From positions 2,728,001 to 2,792,000 of the forward strand of contig NC_089178.1 in NCBI RefSeq assembly GCF_947507565.1: a DNA stretch of 64,000 nt. The letters are read 5' to 3'. This DNA comes from Oscarella lobularis. Lineage: Eukaryota > Porifera > Homoscleromorpha > Homosclerophorida > Oscarellidae. Shown piece by piece: positions 34,701 to 45,869 of this stretch. The position numbers and the translations under genes are program-made. Position 1 is the first letter of the stretch. Each line of letters starts with the position of its first letter. Under the pieces are notes generated by a model. That model worked only from the letters and a program-made list of their open reading frames with translations, was not told the DNA's origin and ran no database searches.

Positions 34701-36946
34701 GTCGTACCCCAGTAGTTGTACTGAACGTCGATTGTGTCAAGCGAAGAGCTGGCTCGAGTCTGGACAGCGAGCTCGTACCGTGATTTGGGATTGGCCAGTA
34801 CATTGTATTGACACGAGATGTATCGAGTCGTTCCCAGCTGCAGCACGGCGTTTGGAGTATTACCTATCCAACCGTCTGTCACATCATTATCGATGAGAGT
34901 ATTATTGTTCACGAAGACAACCATCGTGCTCTGTTTGTTGGGATCAAACGTTACGTTCGACGTGACTTGAAGGACGTATTTTCCTTCGTTTTTCGTCATG
35001 AAGTTTCTGGATATTGTTACACTGGCTGCAGTCGTCGCTGACACGTAAACGGAGGCCGTCCACTGGGTATACCAATTGGTAGTGTGATTGACGAAAGTGT
35101 TGTCGGATATCAGAGTCGTCGTCGAAGAAGATCCCGTGAATTGTTTAAATCGAAAAGCGACGTCTCCATTCGAGATGACATTTCCTACGACTTCGATGTG
35201 ATCTGTTCCGCCGTATTGATCAGTGACTTCTAAATCGAGGCCAATGGTTCGACTAAATTCGACGGTATTGTTATTCACGTAAACGGCTCCGTCTGTAAAT
35301 TGTTCGCCGATGCTAAAAGTGGAATTGGGAAAAGCGGGCGCTGTTTTCTGGACGAGAAGAGGACTCTCGGTCGTGTCAACTCCTTTCGTCAAAACGTTTC
35401 CGCTCACATTGATCGACATTTGACTCTTTGACACGAGATACAGACCATTATGATAATAGCCGACGATTCTGCATCCGGTCACGACGACGGAGAACGATCT
35501 CATTTCAAAGTCGATACCAATTCGAGAGGCGTCGTCCCAGTCGGGATGACTTCGATAGTTGATCGAGTAAAAGTAAGCGGAAACGGAGTCTGCAATTCTG
35601 ACGTAGCCACCTGTCCCAAGAAGTGTTATTCCGTTATTCTTATGATTTGCCACCCAAAGGTCGGTAAGCGTCACGGAACCCACATAGCCACTAAGAGATA
35701 AACCGTCACCAGCCGACCAACTGCCGTTGTCCTTGTTGATCGTTGTACGAACGACACTGACAGTGCGAGCGTCTAATGAACGAAGGAAGGAGAGAATTTT
35801 TATATTATAGACTCCAGCTGTTGGCTCACCTAGAGGATGACGTGCGACGAAGGCGAGGACGTCACCAGTCATTGCCGTGCCGCTGGGCTTGTATATCAGA
35901 AGGAGACGATTGGACTCGGTTGTAAAGGTGGATGACAGAGAATCGGTCGAGTTTTCCCAACGCAGCTTTGCAAGCGGACTTGCTCCCGTGACGAGATCGA
36001 CGATTTCGGCTGTCCCACCGGAAAACCTTTGTCTCGCGTAATCGATACTTAGGCCATAGCCAGTCGACGTATACAGAATGCGATTTAGGACCTTTGTGGA
36101 GTCGTTGAAAGAAAACCAAAAGCCGTCGTCACCAACGAAATACGACGACGACGTGGGCGAACCAGTTCGATAGCTAAAATCGGTCGCCTTCGACGGAGGC
36201 GTCGGCACGTCGAGAGCAAGCGGAATCCTATCTATAGCAATTCCGCCGGCAAAGTTTCCCTCCAAGACGCAATCGACGCACTGAAACACACGCGAGCACG
36301 ATCCTTGTATGGCGTAGAAGGAAGCGTTTCGAACGACGATATCGCTGAAGTCGACGTCGCCGTGCACGGCGACGAGCTCGATAGCCGTGCCGAACGCAAA
36401 TGCAATTGTGACGTTGTGCATTCGTGGAGCGGCGCGGGCGATTTGCATTGCCGGAACGACGCTCGTCGCCGATTTGCCGGCGTTTCTGATTTCAACGTGC
36501 TCGAGCACGCTCGAGCTGCGGTAAAATCGCGTTGCGTTCGTCGTTTCTTGAACGGCACTTTGAGCCGTCAGAACAATGCCGCCCCACGTCCACCATTTGT
36601 CGCCGCCGGACATGAGAATGCCTTGCGATGGCGTGCCGCGAGCGATGAGAGTGCCGTCGAGTATCAATTGCGATTGATTTTGGAAGTATAGAATCACTCC
36701 TGGCTCGATTGTCAATGTGACGTTGTTGAGGACACGGATGTTTTTTACGACGGCGAAGGGGCTATCTTTGAGCTGAAGCACGCGGTCTTTTCCAATGGTT
36801 CCACCGATAGAAGTCTCTGCAACTCCATCTGAAAGTACAGTACTAATGTTGCAATGTTCCGTCAACCGGCGGATGTTCTTACAGTGAACAATGATGGCGG
36901 TAAGAGCTAGTGAGAAGGAAAAAGCGATTTTTGGGTCACGCAGCAT
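28755..36946 (-). CDS. bark: bark beetle/Anakonda-like junction protein
   Basis: Type I membrane protein of 2635 aa in six exons: 30931-36946, 29925-30866, 29777-29868, 29338-29728, 29039-29275, 28755-28984. Signal peptide (FSFSLALTAIIVHC), then long tracts of parallel beta-helix (PbH1) repeats rich in NN..., I..N.F and NYWGT motifs. These alternate with two SRCR-like regions near residues 880-985 (GTWRTLCATD...LACSWLGYP) and 1660-1750 (SEWRAVCAAD...ICLQLGYI). A C-type lectin domain lies at about 2325-2435 (LCYSYVSAAADWKSAESYC ... GNCAAMTVSNGKW ... FICA). A cadherin-like module follows at about 2445-2555, then a TM helix GGVVGGIVLLVVVILVALV and a ~50-aa cytoplasmic tail. Drosophila Bark/Anakonda organises tricellular junctions with the PbH1, SRCR and lectin domains. 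The first exon alone is 6 kb. Confidence 0.88.
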
Positions 36947-37095
36947 TTTGGTTTAGCGGCCAAAAACGTGACGTAGTGAAGTTGCGGCTTGCTAGCGACT
37001 TGACACCTCTTGACACCTTTTACTGCGCAACTGGAAAATCACAAGATCTAGCGTGCGCTACGAAAAAACAATCTCTTCTCAATCGATCGAAAACC
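36947..37095. promoter_or_regulatory. 149-bp divergent promoter bark / DHX40
   Basis: Both start codons face outwards from this 149-bp interval. It contains ACGTGACGTAG, a half CRE-like word. Confidence 0.5.
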
Positions 37096-40000
37096 ATGTC
37101 CAAATCGAGGCGACGATCCGAACAGGGGCCCGTTCTTCCTATCGCCGAGTTTAAGAAGGATCTAATCGACGCCGTCAAGACGGATCCAATCCTCGTCGTA
37201 ATCGGCGAAACGGGCAGCGGCAAAACGACCCAACTTCCCCAATATCTCTACGAAGCAGGCCTCGCGACGGACGATCGGGCGATCGCCGTGACGCAACCGC
37301 GTCGCGTCGCCGCAATATCGGTCGCCCATCGCGTCGCCGACGAGATGGAGAGCGACGTCGGCGACGTCGTCGGATATCAAGTCCGATTCGACACGTGCAC
37401 GTCGGAAAAGACGAAAATCAAGTACATGACCGACGGCTGTCTATTGCGAGAATTTCTCACCGACGATCATTTGGATAAGTACGATGTCGTCGTGCTCGAC
37501 GAAGCGCACGAGAGAAGTCTCGATACGGTGAGAAGGAATTCGTTAATTAAATTTTTAAAATTTTTGATTTTTGAATTTTTTTCTAGGATATTTTGTTTGG
37601 GCTGGTTAAGAAGCTCGTCGTGCAATCGAAAGCGGACGGGCGACGCTGTCCCAAGATTGTCGTTATGTCGGCCACGTTGGATCCGAAAAAGTTTTCGAAT
37701 TTTTTCGACGGGTGTCCCGTTTTTGAGATTCCCGGTCGCCTTTTTCCTGTGGACAACATCTTTTGCGACCTAATAACCGAATCAGACGCAAAGAATCCCA
37801 ACTACGTATCAAAGGTGAATGTAGCGGTAAAACAAAAAGAGAGAATCTCTCTTTACTCATCAAGACAGGTCGTTGAAGTTGTCATGGATATTCACGTCGA
37901 ATATCCGCCCGGCGACGTGCTCGTCTTTTTGACGGGACAGGCGGAAATTGAGACGGCGTGCGACATATTATTTGATCGAGCCGAGCGCGTCGACTACGAG
38001 TACGACGTGCAACATTCCGACGTAGAGGCCGTACTCATATTGCCTATATACGGAGCAATGCCAACGGGTAAATAATTACTTAGTTAAAAGGCTGGTGTCA
38101 ACACAGCGTTGTTTGCATTTTAGATCAACAGCGCGCAGTATTTGAGCCCGCCGGAAAAGGAATTAGGAAAATTATTGTCGCTACGAACATAGCTGGTACT
38201 TCGCTAACAATCGATGGCATAAGGTCTTATTCTTCACAGAACGCGAAGAAGAAGGAAACTTCTTCACTTCTTTTCTTTTTGCGTGAAGATACGTCGTCGA
38301 TAGCGGGTTTGTGAAGCAGCTGATTTTCAATCCTCGAACGGGTCTCGATGCTCTGACGGTCGTACCCATATCGAAGTACAGCCGAGCATTCCTAACTCTT
38401 CTCACTAAAACTTTTCTGTTTTTTTCTCTCTCTCTAGATCGGAGGCGACCCAACGATCGGGTCGTGCCGGTCGTACGGCGCCCGGAAAGTGTTTCCGCAT
38501 CTACACGCGCGACTTTCACGACAAATGCATGACGAAGGACATGGTGCCGGAAATCCAACGAACGAATTTGACGAGCGTCGTGCTGAGTCTCAAGTGCCTC
38601 GGCGTTCGCGACGTTCTCAATTTCGACTACGTCGATCCACCAGAGGAGCGCATGCTACTCGAAGCACTGAAGCAGTTGTACATTTTTGAGGCTATAGATA
38701 AGTTAGTCGGACTCGCGCGTTTTGGGGAGAGCAGTTAATCAGTCAGTACTCTTGTGTAGGCGCGGTGAAGTGACGGCACTGGGACGACAGATGGCCGAAC
38801 TGCCATTGTCCCCCGGCTTGGCAAGAGCGTTGATTCGATCCGTTCAATTGAAGTGCGATCAAGCCATGCTTCCCATCAGTGCCATGCTGTCCGTCGAAAA
38901 CGTCTTTGTGCGACCAGGTGAGCGTAGAAACGTCGAGGACCTGGGGGGGAGTAACTAAGGATTGGAATTATGAACTTAGTCAAACAACGCGACATACAAA
39001 GGGCAAGCGAGTCTCATCAGTGGCTTGCTGACCGAGCGGGCGGTAGCAACGACTTTGCCACACTTCTTTGCATCTATCAGAAATGCCACGAGAGGTATTG
39101 GGGAGCCGTCCCTAGTGACGATGCTCCTTTGAGGTTTTTTTTGTGCGTACAGTGACAAACCGAGCGCTTGGTGCTCGTCTCATTTCGTTCACTGGCGAGC
39201 GATGAAGATGGCGAGAAAAGTTCACGACCAACTCGCCTCTCTTCTCGGGAAAATAAGAGTGAGTGGGTGGTTTTGAGAGTTAAATTTAGATGTTTCTGCA
39301 TCTCTTCTTCCATGGTTACCCCGCCGCGTTTTATCCATAATAGGTGCCCCGATCTCGAGGCGGCGACGAAAAGAGCAACGCAACGCTAAGTGACCGCGTC
39401 CGGCAGTCAATTTGCGCGGGCTTCTTTACAAACACCGCCAGAAAGTAAGATCGTTTCTTCGATTCGCGCGCGCGCGCGCGCGCGCCTGCAAATCGTTCCG
39501 CCGCTACGCAGAGCTCCGGCCGGCAAAGGCTTTCGAGCAATGGACGGACACGGCACCTTGCTTCACGTTCATCCGTCGTCGGCGGTACGCAAGAGGATTC
39601 TTGCGCGCATATTGTGCTACACATTGCCTCCTTGCAGTTGTTTGGGCTCGAGGAAAGTCTCGATTGGATTGTTTATCACGAAGTCGTTTGGACGACGCGT
39701 GTCTACGCTCGTACCGTCTGTCCGGTACGCGGCCGCGTTGTTCTTTTCCCCTCGTTTTTTCTTTTTTATTCGTTGATCAATAAAGGTTCGCTATGAATGG
39801 ATCAAGGATCTCTTGCCTCGACTGCACATCGTCGACGTGCACATGCTGAGCAGTTCTGGTGCCGTCGACGGCGACGTCGTCGATCGGCCGTCGACGCTGG
39901 CGGACGTCGATGGCGACGGCGATGACAAAGTGGATGACGCAGGTAGGTGGATGCATGATTATGACAATAAGATTAATTTATGTTTATTGCGAGTTGGCTT

Positions 40001-40128
40001 TACCAAGTTTGGATGTGTTGTGCGTAGGCGTCACGGCTTCGAAACTTGCAAAGCGAAATACTGACGCAAGCGTGGCCGCCGCCAAGGAACGCTATTTGCA
40101 AAGAAAACAAGGAACTGTACGCAAGTGA
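37096..40128 (+). CDS. DHX40: DEAH-box RNA helicase DHX40
   Basis: ATP-dependent RNA helicase. Fourteen exons: 37096-37527, 37587-37814, 37869-38067, 38124-38223, 38289-38375, 38438-38701, 38760-38917, 38980-39094, 39153-39258, 39344-39444, 39512-39584, 39638-39724, 39786-39942, 40028-40128; 735 aa, all in phase. Motifs in order: [10 protein letters not shown] (I), TQPRRVAA (Ia), LDEAHERS (II), MSATLD (III), LVFLTGQ (IV), TSLTIDG (V), QRSGRAGR (VI). The winged-helix/ratchet part has [13 protein letters not shown] and [13 protein letters not shown]. The OB-fold has [15 protein letters not shown], and [14 protein letters not shown] follows. These match DHX40 rather than DHX15/16/38. Intron 10 holds a (CG)n run near 39470. 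Confidence 0.93.
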
Positions 40129-40418
40129 CGTGCGTTTTTTTATTTGTTCGTCATTTCAGATTGGAACAAACTAAGTGGGGGAAAGATGATTGAATAATTG
40201 AACCTGGTACTGCCAGTTACATAGCACGGGGTCAGGGGGCGCGGTCGAGAAATGGGTCAACAGACTGCTGATGGCTTCGTGGCTGGTCGCTCGAGGCCAG
40301 GAATTAATGCCATTGTCCTTCTGTTGATTCTGGCAGTCGAAACTTCCTCTCGGTTCGTGGTAGTTGCCAGTTGGGGCCGTCGCGGCGAAGCTCGCGCAAG
40401 CTCCGAGTCGACTCGCGA

Positions 40419-41265
40419 ATGACTTGGGTAGCAATGTCGTGGAGATTGCATACGCTTGTCTTGCTCGCGATCGGAACTGCCGTCGGGAGACACGGTCGTG
40501 GCTGGGGTAGCGAAAAAGGAATGGAGAGTGTGACATCGAATTGTAAGTATACGCCGCGCCGCGCGTGTACGTGACAGGTTTGGGAGTTCGGGCATCAACT
40601 CAAAATTCTCTTCTTTCTCTTGCTTTCCTTTCCTTCCTGGTGTAGTTGTACGGTGCCGGGGCGAAACGGGCACGACGTACTGTTAGCTAAGAGGCACTCG
40701 GCGTAACGCTTACACAGCCTAACGGTCATTGTCTTTGTCTTTTCTAACTAGGTCCGGCAGACGTTTGGAATCGGCACTACAATTTTATCGATGTCAATAA
40801 CACGAGTCCTGGAGAAACAATTGGCATCGTCGAACTCTTTCTCGGCCCTTTCAGACGCGATGTTACTGAGCTGGGAGGAACTGTTCGAAGCGGGTATTCC
40901 ATTGCTAAGGGAAACGAAAGAGGGCATTTTGCTATTGACCGCAACAGTGGCGAGGTGAAGTTGAATTGTTCAGCAAGCTCGATCTCGGAATTAGAATACG
41001 TGCTCGTGATAAACGTGAGCAGCACAATTAATCTATCGGAGATCCTCTCAATTGTCACCGTGGAACAGTCGGCGTGTGTCACAATCTGTGTTTGTTCGGC
41101 ACTGCGTGACTGTCCCACTGCTGAGCCAAAGCCTATGAAAAGGCCAAAGACTACCAGGAGGCCGCGGCAGAATCGCTCGACTTTAAAGTTCAGTGTTACA
41201 ACACCGTTTCTTGCTTCCAATGATTCGAATCAAGGCGGCGGCGGCGGCGGCGGCGGCGGTGACGG

Positions 41266-41296
<31 letters not shown>

Positions 41297-42026
41297 GATG
41301 GCCGCGGCGACGACGACGAAGACGACGACGACGACGGATCACTGCAAGGCGTAGTGGCATACGTCATTATGATTTTGTTTCTTCTTGTCAGCCTCGTAAC
41401 AAACGCCGTACTTGCTATCGCCTTTTGTCGAATTTACAGGTTAGATTACGAATTGATGTACATGTATGATGTTATAACTATTTCTTGGCAGGAAACAACG
41501 CCAGCGCCTAAAAGACACGGAAATCTCAATGAAAAACACGCTGGATGATCTATACAGAAATAGTCTACTACGCACTTTTAATGACGCAGCTGACGGAGAA
41601 TTATCGTTACGGGAATCGGCAGCGTCGTGGAGCAATCGAAGGAGAGCGTCTCAAGGCGGTTACTTAGTAAGACTAAGTGAGTCCACGGACACGTTTGCTG
41701 CTTCGCAGCAGCCGGTGGCCAATCCACACGCTGTCATGCATTCGAGAAGCGCTGACAAACTTGATACGACTGCGGAGTGGGTTACAGAGCAGAGGTCGAT
41801 CGTCGAAAGAAAAATGTCTCTTAACAATGCCCTGGAGGAATTGCTAGATCTTGAAGAAGATGACAGCGAGTCCGCTACGCAAGCGACTCGAAGCATTGCT
41901 GGAAGGCCGTCGAGCGTTGCTGCTGTTTCTGTTCCTGTTCGACGAAGTTCCACGTCATGCAGAACCATGGCATGGACTGAAGAAACGGAAGTGACGTCAA
42001 AGCCGGTTATTATTGAAAACGAATAG
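40419..42026 (+). CDS. single-pass membrane protein with one cadherin-like repeat
   Basis: Not recognised as a named gene. Exons 40419-40542, 40752-41439 and 41492-42026 give about 448 aa. Signal peptide (WRLHTLVLLAIGTAVG) in exon 1. Exon 2 opens with a module of cadherin style: SPGETIGIVEL, SGYSIAKGNERGHFAIDRNSGEVKL, LEYVLVINVSS. A short Cys-containing segment (SACVTICVCSALRDC) and a Lys/Arg stalk follow, then about 25 glycines and a dozen Asp/Glu. One TM helix (VAYVIMILFLLVSLVTNAVL) leads into a 200-aa Ser/Arg-rich cytoplasmic tail. An ATG at 40434 is an alternative start. A further small exon could hide in the 209-bp first intron. Confidence 0.7.
41236..41300 (+). repeat. GGC trinucleotide repeat encoding polyglycine
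   Basis: Runs of GGC, interrupted by GAC, give about 25 glycines followed by an Asp/Glu run just outside the membrane helix of the cadherin-like protein. Confidence 0.85.
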
Positions 42027-42172
42027 TTTACTAAAACTCGGCTCTACATTGCAGACTTAAAACGATCATACGCACGTTGTAAACGACAAAACGACCTTTT
42101 AGGTTGCGAAAACGTAAATTGAGACGGGTCACTCCCCAGTGGAATTTCTTTCGCGCGGTAGTCACGTCACTG

Positions 42173-43135
42173 ATGCGCACGCTAGGAGAGAAAATGGGAA
42201 CATTAGGGGAGCGTGTTCTAGCCGCTCTTTTCTACGCATTCTCTTCCATATTCGTCGTATTTCTTCAGAAAAGCGTGCTGACTTCGAACGGCTTCCCGTC
42301 ATTCCAATTCGCAGCGATCGGTCAAATGATCGCCGCAATTCTCCTTCTCCGACTCGCCAAAGCGTTGAAATGGATCACCTTTCCCGACTTCGAGTCGAAC
42401 ATCGTCTGTCGCGTGTGGCCCCTTCCCGCTCTCCACGCCGGCAACCTCGTCTTCGGCCTAGCGAGCACGAAACGCCTCAGCCTGCCCATGTTCACCGTCC
42501 TGCGTCGCTTCTCCATCCTCATGACCCTAATCGGCGAACGGCTCCTACTCGACTATCGCGCACCGATCTCCGTCACGTTCTGCGTCTTTCTCATGATCGG
42601 CGGCGCTCTCGTCGCCGCGTCCGCCGATCTCGCCTTCGATTCGCTCGCCTATTCCTATATTCTTCTCAATGACTTTTTCACGGCGGCGAACGGGGTCTAT
42701 CTCAAGCAGAAGCTCGATGCTAAGGACTTGGGCAAGTACGGCCTTCTCTACTACAACTCGCTCTTTATGATTGGACCGGCGACGGCGGTTGCTTTCTGTA
42801 CGGGCGATTTTGAGCGAGTTATTAGTTTTCCGCTCTGGAAGAGTTCGTTTTTTGTCGTTCAGTTTGCACTGTCGTGTTTCATGGGGTTTGTTCTCATGTA
42901 TTCGACTGTTCTTTGCACAGCCGTCAATTCGGCGTTGACGACGACTATTGTCGGCTGTTTGAAGAATATTGTCGTAACCTATTTTGGTATGTTTTTTGGT
43001 GGGGACTACGTGTTCTCGCTGACGAATTTCGCTGGCTTGAATATAAGCGTTTTTGGAAGCCTTTTATATTCGTATGTCAAGTATAAGGAGCACGAAAACA
43101 ACCAGCAGAAACCGAAGGTGTCTATAACAGTTTAG
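42173..43135 (+). CDS. SLC35D: SLC35D-type nucleotide-sugar transporter
   Basis: Golgi/ER antiporter moving UDP-glucuronate, UDP-GalNAc or related sugars into the lumen in exchange for UMP. Intronless; about 320 aa from the first in-frame ATG. Ten hydrophobic segments. Family phrases include VFLQKSVLTSNGFPSFQF, GLASTKRLSLPMFTVLRRFS, AYSYILLNDFFTAANGVYLK and YNSLFMIGP, plus NSALTTTIVGCLKN near the C-terminus; the last is the conserved TM8-9 motif of SLC35D1/D2. The tail ends with charged KYKEHE. The upstream reading frame stays open to 42104 but has no ATG. Confidence 0.88.
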   Translation: MRTLGEKMGTLGERVLAALFYAFSSIFVVFLQKSVLTSNGFPSFQFAAIGQMIAAILLLRLAKALKWITFPDFESNIVCRVWPLPALHAGNLVFGLASTKRLSLPMFTVLRRFSILMTLIGERLLLDYRAPISVTFCVFLMIGGALVAASADLAFDSLAYSYILLNDFFTAANGVYLKQKLDAKDLGKYGLLYYNSLFMIGPATAVAFCTGDFERVISFPLWKSSFFVVQFALSCFMGFVLMYSTVLCTAVNSALTTTIVGCLKNIVVTYFGMFFGGDYVFSLTNFAGLNISVFGSLLYSYVKYKEHENNQQKPKVSITV

Positions 43136-43271
43136 AAGAAAAACGTGTATTATTTTTGAAGATGGTGGCCTTCTGAGAAAATACATATGTATGTATACGT
43201 ATTGCGATTTATCTCTTCACGTCATCGCATGACGTCGTCGTGCGCAACACACGTGTGTGGAACCACGAAAA

Positions 43272-44404
43272 ATGGACGTTTCTCTCGTCGACGAGCTAAA
43301 GAGTACGTCCCTCGTCGATCCCGTCGACTCGATACGCTCCAACGAACGCTCGCGACTTTTCTAGAACTCGAAAACACTGAAAACGATGCGGAAATCGCTC
43401 CCCGTCTTCGCGCTCTCATAGGCGACGTCGCCCGAACGGGCGAAACGAGGTAGAAACGGATCGCGATCGACGTCGCGAGAGAACTGAAGCGTTATTCTAG
43501 CGTTTCGTGGCCACTACTCAAACCTCTCGTAACACGATCGCTTGCCGCGGTAAGTCCCGCGACTCTCCTTTTATTTTCGAGAGTCGCGTACTCGCCTTTC
43601 CTAGGCGTGTGCCGAGTTCTACGCGAGCTGTCCTTACGAAACGGACCCGCCCGACTCGCCCGATTCCTTCGAGGCCGTGCGCTCGCGCATTTTCGACGCG
43701 CTCGAACGATTTGAAAGGCAAACGGGCGAAATCTCGACAAAGGGGGGCCTTTTTGTTGACTAAGTGGTCTTTTTAGCGCTCCATTTACGCTACAGCGACT
43801 TTGCGAGTTGATTGTGGAACCGAAACGGCACTACCGCCGTTGCGATAAATTTCTCAGGGGCGTGGAAAAGGTAAGGGTTCGTTCACGCCCATTGGAGGAC
43901 AAGAATGTAATTGAGAGAAAAGTTTTTCGCTATAAAACATACAGAGTAACAGGGCCTACTCGGGGCAAACTAAAAACGCAGTATCGAGGGCGTTTGTATA
44001 AGTGATTCCTTCTTACATCAGATACTGTGCACTAGTACCGTAGGGTTGGATCCTAGTATACATACTGTTCTAGTGCAATTGATGACCACACTCGCACCTG
44101 CACGCCACTCGAAGTGTTTACGAATTCCTGTACGCGTTTTTTTAGAACGTTCTTGTGGTCACAACGGACGATTCGTTCTGCAACGGGTACGTAGCAGACG
44201 TGCACGCACCTTTTTTCCTCATCCTGCCTCGTCTGTATTCCAAAGGTTTTGCGATGACGATGGACTTGCCAATCCCGCCAAAGTGCGCCGTCAATCGTCG
44301 GACTTCAATAGCAGCAGCGACTGTCCTTCGCCTATACCTCCTCTTCCTCGGTCTCCGATACCGCCAGAAACGTTTCTCACGCTTCCTCTCCGAGCTGTCG
44401 TCCC

Positions 44405-44442
<38 letters not shown>

Positions 44443-44732
44443 CATCATCATCATCTTTGAACAGGGAATCGAAAGTGCACTCGACATCAGATCACGAAAT
44501 ATTGTTTGAGGACGTCGGCAACGATCCCAATCTCGTCGCCAATGAATCGCTGTCTCTCTCGCTTGCAGACGACGACGCGACGGTATCGTCGACGACGGTC
44601 GATCAAGGCGACGAAGAGCAGAAACGAAGTAAGTCGAATCAGGAGACGGCTTTGTTAGAGGAGACGTGGAAATGCCGCGAATTGAGCTTGGAGAACGGCG
44701 TGAAGACGCACAAGCCGTTGGAGACCAACTGA
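43272..44732 (+). CDS. PPP4R2: PP4 regulatory subunit 2
   Basis: Regulatory subunit of protein phosphatase 4, acting in the DNA damage response and centrosome maturation. Exons: 43272-43302, 43365-43449, 43501-43549, 43605-43717, 43777-43870, 44146-44186, 44246-44732; 299 aa. The N-terminus keeps the family order: [10 protein letters not shown] (human HVAKTGET), [27 protein letters not shown] and [15 protein letters not shown]. The last exon is acidic and disordered with about fifteen consecutive serines encoded by a CGT/TCG repeat at 44404-44450. Intron 4 (43718) opens with GCAAAC after AAAG, so a GC-AG intron is required to keep frame. Confidence 0.88.
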
Positions 44733-44947
44733 GAAAGCGAATCAAGAGCCACAGTGGTGATAGTTATCGTAACATAGTGCGTGTAGAGAGTCGTAAGTAA
44801 CGTAGGAATGATGAAATGAGAAGATTGACCGCGTGCTCGAAGCACGCAGTAGCGGGACCGACGGAATGCCAACTGTATTTATTTTTTTATTAGCTTAGAA
44901 TGCTACCATCGTGCACTCTAGAGGAAGACTGTAGTTTACAAGAACAA

Positions 44948-45854
44948 TCACCAAATGTATGGGATGAGTTTTGCCGTGCTGCGTATGTACTCCTGGTAGG
45001 CGGCGTCGGCTCCCCAGCGCTTTAGCCCTTGCCTGTCTTGCATGTTGATTCCTGAGACGCGAATCAAGAGGAAGGCAATAAAAAGTGGGGAACCGACGCT
45101 GATGTAGTCGAATGGCGTATCGAAAACAGACGTAGCCGGAATCAAGTGACCAATCCATAAGAGTATTTCTCCCAAGTAGTTGGGATGCTGGGAAATGGAC
45201 CATAAGCCTTTGTTGATCCATTTTCCTTTATTGGCAGGATCCATTTTAAACCTTAGATAGATCAGTTGAATGGTACTGAGAAGGACCGAAGAAGGTGGAT
45301 TTACTCACGTGTTCTTTTGATGGTCTGCAATTGATTCCAAGAGGAATCCAAATGTCCAGAGTATCCAGCCAAAATAGTCTCGGTTTTGCAGGGGCGTGTC
45401 ATTAGATTTACTGTTGAGAATAAGAGACGGTGCCAGAGTCACTAAAACCCACACACCTGTAAAAAAAGTTGTCGCGTACGGGCTAGTAAAATCAATATAA
45501 TTGCTTTCCTTGAAGAGTCCATGCCACGAGGAATTTCCACGGATTGGTCTTGATCTTGTCGAATCGGCTGTCCTTTCCCACTCTTAGAACGCGAAAGAAG
45601 AGAAAAAGACCGAGGCGAGCAGCCCACGTGCAGACGAGAGCTGTCTGCACTTTCTGGCGCGTCGTCGCTCGTCTCTTCGCCCATAGGAGCGATTGCAGAG
45701 CGACGACGACGAATGTCAAGCTGCCAGTCAAATCGTAGAACTTCTCCGTTTGAAAAAGGTTCGCGAGCAGAAATCCGCTACCTTGAATAGCGAAATCGAT
45801 CGCGGCCAACTTGGCGAAAGAACTACCCATGTCATGCACTTCCGGGATATCCAA
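44948..45854 (-). CDS. DUF1295 / steroid 5-alpha-reductase-like membrane enzyme
   Basis: Polytopic protein of the DUF1295 family, related to steroid 5-alpha reductases and isoprenylcysteine methyltransferases; substrate unknown. Exons 45509-45830 (or to 45854 with an upstream Met), 45309-45456 and 44948-45251; 257-265 aa. Characteristic parts: WAARLGLFLFFRVLR, FGWILWTFGFLLESIADHQK, and WSISQHPNYLGEILLWIG near the C-terminus, the NADPH/SAM-binding signature of the superfamily. To keep the conserved WTLQGVWV frame, intron 1 must start with GA (after CTTCAAG) and end AG. The start codon is only 15-39 bp from that of divergent CBR4. Confidence 0.8.
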
Positions 45855-45869
45855 ACGGGTAATTGCGCG

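Noticed and set aside
36910..37095. Upstream extension of DHX40 to an ATG at 36910
   Set aside because: It would overlap the antisense start of the bark-type gene. The added residues do not look like DHX40, whereas the ATG at 37096 begins a typical basic N-terminus.
39466..39484. CG-dinucleotide run as a CpG-island promoter or Z-DNA regulatory element
   Set aside because: It lies inside a short intron of DHX40. A simple repeat is sufficient explanation.
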